7,275 bases of DNA from Intrasporangiaceae bacterium (GTDB taxonomy: Bacteria > Actinomycetota > Actinomycetes > Actinomycetales > Dermatophilaceae), in the NCBI GenBank assembly GCA_012518475.1, contig JAAYSB010000336.1, positions 1 through 7,275 of the forward strand. The letters are read 5' to 3'. The translations under genes and the position numbers were made by a program. The notes under the pieces are model-generated. The model searched no databases. It was not told the DNA's origin and was given only the letters and a program-made list of their open reading frames with translations. Position 1 is the stretch's first letter, and each line of letters opens with the position of its first letter. Shown here in pieces: positions 1 to 5,063 of the stretch.

Positions 1-132
1 AGCCGGCGGATCTGGCCGACCGTCGCCACGGTCGGCGCCGATGGTGCCCACTTCGTCGCCCCGGACGAGGTCGCCGCCATTGTCGAGACAGTCGTTCAGG
101 GCCGCGTCGGGAACCCCGGAGGTGCGCCGTGA
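1..132 (+). CDS. prcB: 20S proteasome subunit beta, C-terminal end (partial)
   Basis: This is the last 43 codons of a gene that begins before the window, read in the frame starting at base 1 and ending at TGA 130-132. The visible residues include RIWPTVATVGADGAHFV followed by a short helix (DEVAAIVETVVQGR) and a loose Gly/Pro tail. This resembles the C-terminal strand and helix of actinobacterial PrcB, the catalytic N-terminal-threonine subunit of the Pup-dependent 20S proteasome. The catalytic threonine and the propeptide lie outside the window. The identification rests on this end plus the immediately following prcA, whose GTG start overlaps the stop in a GTGA quartet (129-132), a sign of translational coupling. 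Genes for Pup and Dop would be expected further upstream, but cannot be seen. Confidence 0.88.
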   Translation, partial: SRRIWPTVATVGADGAHFVAPDEVAAIVETVVQGRVGNPGGAP

Positions 133-974
133 GCCAGATGCCGTTCTACGTCTCGCCCGAGCAGCTCATGAAGGACCGGGCGGACTTCGCCCGCAAGGGC
201 ATCGCCCGTGGCCGGTCGGTCATCGTCCTCTCCTACGACAAGGGCATTCTCTTCGTCGCCGAGAACCACTCGAGCACGCTGCACAAGATCTCCGAGATCT
301 ACGACCTCATCGGCTTCGCCGCTGTGGGCAAGTACAACGAGTTCGAGAACCTCCGGGTGGCCGGCATCCGCTATGCCGATCTGCGGGGGTACTCCTACGA
401 CCGCTCCGACGTCACGGCACGCGGTCTCGCGAACGCCTATGCCCAGACCCTCGGCACCGTCTTCACCCAGGACACCAAGCCGTTCGAGGTGGAGATCGTC
501 GTCGCCGAGGTGGGGCACAGCCCGCACACCGACCAGATCTATCGCCTCACCTATGACGGGTCGGTCGCTGACGAGCGCGGCTTCGTCGCCATGGGTGGCG
601 CCATCGAGCCCATCGAGGCCGCCCTGCGCGAGCGCTACTCGCCTGACCTCAACCTCGGCGACGCACTGACTCTCGCGGTCGGTGTGCTCGCGGCCGACCC
701 CGCAGGCGGGCAGCCGCGCGGGATCGGCGCCGACCAGCTCGAGGTCGCTGTTCTCGACCGGGGCCGGCCCCGCCGCACGTTCCGGCGCATCGTCGGCGGG
801 CTGCTCGAGCGTCTGCTCAACGAAGCCGACCCGACCCACGACGCGCCGACCTCCGACGACTCCGGGCCGGGGCCGCACGACGTGCTCAGCGGTGACCTCC
901 CTCGCCACGAGGCGAGCAATCCGCAGACCCAGCGCGAGCACGCTGAGTCCGGTGAGCCCGAGGGCAGCGACTAG
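129..974 (+). CDS. prcA: 20S proteasome subunit alpha
   Basis: The protein has 281 residues and forms the outer rings of the cytosolic 20S core, which gate substrate entry and dock regulators such as the Mpa/ARC ATPase. The N-terminus (FYVSPEQLMKDRADFARKGIARGRSV) is the alpha-type gate segment plus first helix. It is followed by LFVAENHSSTLHKISEIYD and the block GFAAVGKYNEFENLR near residues 62-76, all close to Mycobacterium PrcA as remembered. Lys53 in HKIS aligns with the pocket lysine (Lys52 in M. tuberculosis) implicated in activator docking. There is no catalytic threonine, as expected for alpha. The GTG start at 129 is supported by GGAGG at 118-122 with six bases of spacing and by the four-base overlap with prcB. 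The fold ends near residue 234. The remaining 47 residues are an acidic, Pro/Ser/Gly-rich tail, making the protein about 33 residues longer than the M. tuberculosis one. Confidence 0.96.
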   Translation: MSQMPFYVSPEQLMKDRADFARKGIARGRSVIVLSYDKGILFVAENHSSTLHKISEIYDLIGFAAVGKYNEFENLRVAGIRYADLRGYSYDRSDVTARGLANAYAQTLGTVFTQDTKPFEVEIVVAEVGHSPHTDQIYRLTYDGSVADERGFVAMGGAIEPIEAALRERYSPDLNLGDALTLAVGVLAADPAGGQPRGIGADQLEVAVLDRGRPRRTFRRIVGGLLERLLNEADPTHDAPTSDDSGPGPHDVLSGDLPRHEASNPQTQREHAESGEPEGSD

Positions 975-976
975 GC

Positions 977-2380
977 ATGGACCGGCGGATCTTCGGGATC
1001 GAGACCGAGTACGGCATCACGTGCGTGGCTGACGGCCAGCGGACGCTCACCCCGGACGAGGTGGCGCGCTACCTGTTCCGCAAGGTCGTCTCGTGGGGCC
1101 GCTCGAGCAACGTCTTCCTCCAGAACGGTTCGCGCCTCTATCTCGACGTCGGCTCCCACCCGGAGTATGCGACGCCCGAGTGCGACAGCGTCGCCGACCT
1201 CGTCGTCCACGACAAGGCGGGGGAGCGGATCATCGGCGACCTGGTCGCCGACGCCCAGGACCGTCTCCGCGAGGAAGGACTCGCCGGCACGATCTTCGTG
1301 TTCAAGAACAACACCGACTCTGCCGGCAACTCCTACGGCTGCCACGAGAACTTCCTGCTCTCGCGGACCGGGAGCTTCCAGGACATGTCGGACACCCTCC
1401 TGCCGTTCCTCGTCTCGCGCCAGCTCATCTGCGGCGCCGGCAAGGTCGTGAACGGCACCCGCGGTGCCCGGTATGCGCTGAGCCAGCGCGCCGAGCACAT
1501 CTGGGAGGGCGTGTCCTCGGCGACGACGCGGAGCCGGCCGATCATCAACACGAGGGACGAGCCGCACGCCGACGCCGAGAAGTACCGCCGACTGCATGTC
1601 ATCGTCGGCGACTCGAACATGAGCGAGACGACGACACTGCTCAAGGTGGGTTCCGCGGACCTCGTGCTCCAGATGATCGAGGCCGGCGTCGTCATCCGCG
1701 ACCTCACGCTCGAGAACCCGATCCGCTCCATCCGGGAGATGAGCTACGACGTCACCGGCCGACGCACCGTCCGCCTCGCGAACGGCCGGGAGCTGTCGGC
1801 GCTTGACCTGCAACGGACCTACTACGAGGCGGCCAGCAGCTTCGCCGAGCGTGAGGGGCTCACCGACCACCCCGTGCACGCGCAGGTGCTCGATCTGTGG
1901 CGGCGCACGGTCGAGGCGGTGGAGTCCGGCGACCTCACCGGGATCGAGACCGAGATCGACTGGGTGCTCAAGCGGCGGCTCATCCTCCGCTACGCCGACA
2001 AGCATGGTCTTGAGCTCGACGACCCCCGAATCGCCCAGCTCGACCTCACCTACCACGACATCGATCGCAGTCGGAGCCTGTTCTATGCGGCCGAGCGCGC
2101 TGGTCTGGCCGCCCGCACCTCTGACGATGCCACCATCGACGAGGCCATGACCACCCCGCCCCAGACGACCCGGGCCAAGCTCCGCGGCGACTTCGTCCGG
2201 GCCGCCCAGGAGAACCGCCGCGACTTCACCGTCGACTGGGTGCACCTGAAGCTCAACGACCAGGCTCAGCGCACCGTGCTGTGCAAGAACCCGTTCACCG
2301 CGGTCGACGCACGTGTCGAGCGTCTCATCACCGGGATGGGCGCTGCATCGGGGAACACCGCCTCTCCCACACCCGTTTAG
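977..2380 (+). CDS. pafA: Pup-protein ligase (proteasome accessory factor A)
   Basis: PafA uses ATP to phosphorylate the C-terminal glutamate of Pup and joins it by an isopeptide bond to lysines on proteins destined for the proteasome. The 467-residue product has a glutamine-synthetase-like domain (about 1-390) and a small C-terminal domain (about 395-455). Key stretches are present: GIETEYG with Glu9 for magnesium/nucleotide binding, LYLDVGSHPEYAT with Asp57, which aligns with the catalytic aspartate of the family, KNNTDSAGNSYGCHEN at 110-125, and NTRDEPHADAEKYRRLHV from residue 191. The C-terminal block DFTVDWVHLKLNDQAQRTV is also conserved. It is PafA rather than the paralogous depupylase Dop, judging by the close match to M. 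tuberculosis PafA and by the prcA neighbour. ATG 977 follows the prcA stop by two bases. The nearest Shine-Dalgarno-like string, GAGGG 960-964, is 12 bases away, so coupling to prcA translation is likely. About 12 extra residues follow the family C-terminus. Confidence 0.97.
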   Translation: MDRRIFGIETEYGITCVADGQRTLTPDEVARYLFRKVVSWGRSSNVFLQNGSRLYLDVGSHPEYATPECDSVADLVVHDKAGERIIGDLVADAQDRLREEGLAGTIFVFKNNTDSAGNSYGCHENFLLSRTGSFQDMSDTLLPFLVSRQLICGAGKVVNGTRGARYALSQRAEHIWEGVSSATTRSRPIINTRDEPHADAEKYRRLHVIVGDSNMSETTTLLKVGSADLVLQMIEAGVVIRDLTLENPIRSIREMSYDVTGRRTVRLANGRELSALDLQRTYYEAASSFAEREGLTDHPVHAQVLDLWRRTVEAVESGDLTGIETEIDWVLKRRLILRYADKHGLELDDPRIAQLDLTYHDIDRSRSLFYAAERAGLAARTSDDATIDEAMTTPPQTTRAKLRGDFVRAAQENRRDFTVDWVHLKLNDQAQRTVLCKNPFTAVDARVERLITGMGAASGNTASPTPV

Positions 2381-2383
2381 ACT
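2378..2383 (+). promoter_or_regulatory. Possible -10 box (TAGACT) within a small palindrome, upstream of the lipoprotein FKBP gene
   Basis: TAGACT fits the actinobacterial TANNNT -10 pattern and overlaps the pafA stop codon. It would start a transcript near 2390 with a leader of about 75 bases that begins with the strong hairpin at 2392-2415. The box is part of the inverted repeat AGACT-TG-AGTCT (2379-2390). No convincing -35 hexamer is seen about 17 bases upstream. The same arrangement recurs before tatA at 7130-7141, which is the main reason to list it. The FKBP gene could instead be read through from pafA. Confidence 0.33.
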
Positions 2384-2391
2384 TGAGTCTT

Positions 2392-2415
2392 TGCCTGCCG
2401 GGCATCCGGCAGGCA
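2392..2415 (+). terminator. Perfect 10-bp hairpin after pafA (terminator without U-tract, or 5' leader stem-loop)
   Basis: TGCCTGCCGG (2392-2401) and its exact reverse complement CCGGCAGGCA (2406-2415) flank a four-base GCAT loop, 12 bases after the pafA stop. The stem is GC-rich and very stable, but it is followed by CGATCATCAC and not a run of T. That fits a U-less actinobacterial-type terminator or attenuator after prcB-prcA-pafA. It could equally be a protective stem at the 5' end of an FKBP transcript started at the TAGACT box. A weaker adjoining stem, ACGATC 2415-2420 with GATCGT 2429-2434, shares one base with it. Confidence 0.55.
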
Positions 2416-2465
2416 CGATCATCACTCCGATCGTCGTTCCCGACTTCATCAAGGTACTTATCACT

Positions 2466-3437
2466 GTGTCTCGCACCAGAACCGTCCTCTCCCGAGGTGT
2501 CGCCGTCGCTGCGGCCGCCGCACTGACCCTGTCCGCCTGCGGCACCGAAGAGGCGCCACAGAGTCCGGCAGCCGCCTCCAGCGGTCTGGCCGACGTCACT
2601 GTCGCCGACGCCGCCGACGACGCGACGACCCCGGAGGTGGAGTTCGACCCGGGCTCGATCTCGGTCGAGGAGACCGAGAACATCGTGCTCTCCGAGGGCG
2701 ACGGTGAGGAGCTCACCGGCAGCGAGCTGATCAGCTTCGACTACGCGATCTTCTCCGCGACGAGCGGTGAGGAGCTGGGCAGCAGCTATCCGGCGAACGC
2801 CGTGGGGCTCGACCTCCAGGACGAGACCGTCCTGCCCGGACTCACCTCGGCCCTGACCGGTCAGACGATCGGCTCTCGGGTCCTCGTGGCCCTGCCCCCG
2901 AAGGACGCCTTCGGTGAGGGTGGCAACCCGCAGCTCGGTGTCGAGGCCGACGACACGCTGCTCTTCCTCGTCGACATCCTCTCCGCCATGACGCCGCTCA
3001 CTGCGGCGGAGGGCACCGCTGTCGAGGCCAAGGCGGGCCTCCCGACGGTCGAGATGACCGAGGGTGAACCCGCAGCGATCACCATCCCCGAGGGATTCGA
3101 GGACCCGGACGAGACCGTGAGCCAGCTCCTCATCGAGGGCGAGGGCGCAGAGGTCAAGGCGGGCCAGATGCTCCGCGTCGCATACACCGGCGTCACGGCC
3201 AAGGACGGCGAGATCTTCGACTCCTCCGCGAACAGCCCGCAGGGCTATGCCGAGTTCCCGATCGGCGTCGGCCGGGTCATCCAGGGCTGGGACAAGGGCC
3301 TGGTCGGCAAGAAGGTCGGCAGCCGCGTGCTCCTCGTCATCCCCGCAGATGAGGGATACGGTGAGCAGGGCAGCCCGCCGAACATCGAGGGCGGCGACAC
3401 CCTCGTCTTCGTCGTCGACGTCCTCGCGGCGTACTGA
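2466..3437 (+). CDS. Membrane-anchored lipoprotein with two FKBP-type peptidyl-prolyl isomerase domains
   Basis: The 323-residue product is a predicted surface prolyl isomerase/chaperone. From GTG 2466 the first 25 residues form a lipoprotein signal: basic SRTRTVLSR, an Ala/Val core, and lipobox LSAC with Cys25. An Ala/Asp/Glu-rich linker leads to FKBP domain 1 (about 71-174) and FKBP domain 2 (about 225-323). Domain 2 keeps the usual active-site set: Tyr240, Phe251-Asp252, Phe264, Val271-Ile272, Trp275, Tyr298 and Phe315. Domain 1 is degenerate (Gly105 for Asp, Leu126 for Trp). The longer reading frame upstream would begin inside pafA, and GTG 2466 is chosen because the signal peptide starts there. 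AAGG at 2451-2454 is a weak, distant ribosome site. Streptomyces coelicolor has, as remembered, a comparable FKBP pair beside pafA (SCO1638/SCO1639). It lies 32 bases from the next FKBP gene, probably in the same transcript. Confidence 0.9.
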   Translation: MSRTRTVLSRGVAVAAAAALTLSACGTEEAPQSPAAASSGLADVTVADAADDATTPEVEFDPGSISVEETENIVLSEGDGEELTGSELISFDYAIFSATSGEELGSSYPANAVGLDLQDETVLPGLTSALTGQTIGSRVLVALPPKDAFGEGGNPQLGVEADDTLLFLVDILSAMTPLTAAEGTAVEAKAGLPTVEMTEGEPAAITIPEGFEDPDETVSQLLIEGEGAEVKAGQMLRVAYTGVTAKDGEIFDSSANSPQGYAEFPIGVGRVIQGWDKGLVGKKVGSRVLLVIPADEGYGEQGSPPNIEGGDTLVFVVDVLAAY

Positions 3438-3469
3438 GCCCACCCGATCACAACGGAAGGACATCGAGC

Positions 3470-3850
3470 ATGAGTCAGGACCGCACCAAGCCCGAGATCG
3501 ACTTCCCCGGCGATGAGCCGCCCGCGGACCTCGTCATCGAGGATCTCATCGAGGGCACCGGCGACGCGGCCACGGCCGGGCAGACCGTGACGGCGCACTA
3601 CGTCGGTGTGGCCCACTCGACGGGGGAGGAGTTCGACGCCTCCTGGAACCGCGGCGAGCCGCTGGACTTCCGCCTCGGCGTCGGCCAGGTCATCAAGGGC
3701 TGGGACCAGGGCATCGAAGGTATGCGGGTCGGCGGTCGCCGTCGGCTGACCATCCCGCCGCACCTCGCCTACGGCGACCGTGGTGCCGGCGGTGCCATTG
3801 CTCCCGGCGAGACGCTGATCTTCGTCGTGGACCTCGTCGACGTCGTCTGA
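3470..3850 (+). CDS. FKBP-type peptidyl-prolyl cis-trans isomerase, single domain
   Basis: The 126-residue protein has no signal peptide or membrane segment and is predicted to act in the cytosol, speeding proline isomerisation during folding. A charged N-terminus of about 18 residues precedes one full FKBP domain. Its binding-pocket residues are all present: Tyr44 in HYVGV, Phe55-Asp56 in EEFDAS, Phe67 in DFRLG, Val74-Ile75 and Trp78 in QVIKGWDQG, Tyr101 in LAYGDRG and Phe118 in LIFVVDL. ATG 3470 has a good ribosome site, GGAAGGA at 3455-3461, with eight bases of spacing. It follows the lipoprotein FKBP by 32 bases without a visible terminator, so the two are probably co-transcribed. The similarity to domain 2 of the lipoprotein suggests an old tandem duplication, although this was not tested. 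Confidence 0.95.
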   Translation: MSQDRTKPEIDFPGDEPPADLVIEDLIEGTGDAATAGQTVTAHYVGVAHSTGEEFDASWNRGEPLDFRLGVGQVIKGWDQGIEGMRVGGRRRLTIPPHLAYGDRGAGGAIAPGETLIFVVDLVDVV

Positions 3851-3876
3851 TCCCCGACTGATCCGCGTCAGCGGGA
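3851..3876. terminator. Weak interrupted hairpin at the convergent FKBP/DUF3866 junction
   Basis: TCCC (3851-3854) can pair with GGGA (3873-3876), and CTGA (3858-3861) with TCAG (3868-3871), around a six-base loop, leaving a small asymmetric internal loop. The structure spans the 17-base gap between two convergent stop codons and the last DUF3866 codons. A bidirectional terminator is expected here, but the stem is imperfect and lacks a U-tract. Confidence 0.22.
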
Positions 3877-4962
3877 GTGAGCGGCCAGGCGGGCGGCGTG
3901 CCGGCCGGCGACCGCGCCGGTCAGGAACGCGGCCTCGTCCTCATCCAGGCCCCGACCCATCGTCGAGAGCCGAACCGGAGCCCTGCGCAGCGCCTCGAGC
4001 AGTCCGTCCGTGGTCACGTCGACGACCCGGTGGGCCACCGCCGCTGACTCGGCGAGGTCCGCAGCCTGGGCGATGAGATCCGCCCGATCCGCCGGAACCG
4101 GCAGGTCTGCCGGCGCGAGCGCCACCGTGCCGTAGGCGGTGCGACTGTGGTGGGAGATCCCGCGGTGCCGAGCGCGAGGGTCTGCATCGGAGACCCGCAG
4201 CGCGGCGACGGGCTGTCCGCCGAGGACGGCGGCCGCATTGACCGCCTCGCCGCAGGCCACCCCGGAGAAGCCCCAGCGCGTGCCTGTTCCGACGTTCCCC
4301 GGTCCCTGGATGACGACCGCGATGTCGGCGTCCAGCACGTGCCGGGCGGCGAGCAGACCGGTGTGCAGGCTCACGGCCTCCAGGTCGCCACCGAAGGCCT
4401 GTCCCACTGTGACCGTTCCGGCGATCCACCCTGCCTCTGCGAGGGCGGCGACGGCACGGGAGAACGCGAGGGGGAGGGCCCCGCCATCGGTCATGACGTA
4501 GGCGAGGCGAAGGTCGGGCCGGTCACATCGTGCCCCCGCCAGGACAGCGGGGAGAGCCGAGTGCAGGTCTGCGACGACCACGGGCATACCCCCGAGGTCG
4601 TCCGCCTCCGCGAGGATGCCGTGGTGCGGACTGTCCTGCTCGTCGACGGCGAACAGCATCTGCTGGAGCGGGGTGTAGCGCGCCTTGACGATATGGCCGC
4701 CCGACGGCAGATCCGGGGGCAGGTCGGCGCGGGAGACGATGAAGGCGAGACCGCCGGTTCCCAGGCCCCGCAGGAGGGCACCGACGTTGAGGACGACCTG
4801 CTCCCCGATCTCAGGCTCACCGAGCAGGCCGGTGTAGGCGAGGGCTGCCACCGCAACGGTCTCGGTGCCAGGACCGGCAAGGTCCGGCACGTCGACGACG
4901 AACTCGACTGCTCCCGGCCAGGAGCGGGTCCGGGAGACAACGGTTCCGGTCCGCCACTGCAT
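3868..4962 (-). CDS. DUF3866 family protein of unknown function
   Basis: The 364-residue protein has the look of the actinobacterial DUF3866 family, whose function is not known. From the chosen start it opens with MQWRTGTVVSRTRSWPGAVE. Other conserved-looking stretches are GHIVKARYTPLQ (89-100), the glycine-rich VIQGPGNVGTGTRWGFSG near 217-234, and RGISHHSRTAYGTVAL (267-282). No signal peptide or membrane segment is seen, so it is probably cytosolic. The glycine-rich turn could bind a nucleotide or sugar, but this is only a guess. ATG 4962 is chosen because it begins the family-like N-terminus and because the in-frame codons just upstream use rarer third bases (CAA, GGA, TCA) than the gene body. 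Its GGAGGA lies a long 15 bases away. Alternatives are ATG 5013, ATG 5025 or GTG 5028, the last two compatible with a leaderless message. It converges on the FKBP gene and diverges from pafBC. Confidence 0.85.
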   Translation of the reverse strand: MQWRTGTVVSRTRSWPGAVEFVVDVPDLAGPGTETVAVAALAYTGLLGEPEIGEQVVLNVGALLRGLGTGGLAFIVSRADLPPDLPSGGHIVKARYTPLQQMLFAVDEQDSPHHGILAEADDLGGMPVVVADLHSALPAVLAGARCDRPDLRLAYVMTDGGALPLAFSRAVAALAEAGWIAGTVTVGQAFGGDLEAVSLHTGLLAARHVLDADIAVVIQGPGNVGTGTRWGFSGVACGEAVNAAAVLGGQPVAALRVSDADPRARHRGISHHSRTAYGTVALAPADLPVPADRADLIAQAADLAESAAVAHRVVDVTTDGLLEALRRAPVRLSTMGRGLDEDEAAFLTGAVAGRHAARLAAHSR

Positions 4963-5035
4963 ACCCCGGCCGGACGTTCCTCCACCGGCCCCTGAGCACC
5001 CGGGGTCCGACATTCCTTGCGCCATCACGAGCCCG

Positions 5036-5041
5036 AGCGTA
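5036..5041 (-). promoter_or_regulatory. Candidate -10 box for the DUF3866 gene (TACGCT on the minus strand)
   Basis: Read on the minus strand, TACGCT fits TANNNT and would place the transcript start near 5028-5030. That gives either a leaderless message starting at GTG 5028/ATG 5025, or a leader of about 65 bases before ATG 4962. No clear -35 is seen; its expected position lies around 5059-5064, over the pafBC start codon. Confidence 0.35.
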
Positions 5042-5050
5042 ACTGTCCGG

Positions 5051-5056
5051 TAGCGT
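5051..5056 (+). promoter_or_regulatory. Candidate -10 box for a leaderless pafBC transcript (TAGCGT)
   Basis: TAGCGT matches TANNNT and its last T is eight bases before the GTG at 5064, the spacing expected if transcription starts at or next to the start codon. No Shine-Dalgarno sequence precedes GTG 5064, which agrees with a leaderless message, common in actinobacteria. No obvious -35 is present, as is often the case for such promoters. Confidence 0.5.
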
Positions 5057-5063
5057 GCCGTAG

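Noticed and set aside
2382..2388. CTTGAGT, a half-site of the HspR-associated inverted repeat (CTTGAGT-N7-ACTCAAG)
   Set aside because: The second half seven bases later reads TGCCGGG and does not match, so only a seven-base chance match remains. The sequence is better explained by the short AGACT-TG-AGTCT palindrome.
2313..2465. Upstream extension of the lipoprotein FKBP to an ATG at 2313
   Set aside because: It would overlap pafA and add 51 residues before a complete lipoprotein signal peptide. The GTG at 2466 places the basic n-region and lipobox correctly.
971..2716. A 581-codon open frame on the minus strand, opposite pafA and the start of the lipoprotein gene
   Set aside because: It mirrors the third-position G/C bias of well-identified genes on the other strand, crosses gene boundaries and has no recognisable family. 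The same holds for minus-strand open frames at 96-941, 2328-3464 and 5025-6026, and the plus-strand frame at 4147-4995 opposite DUF3866.
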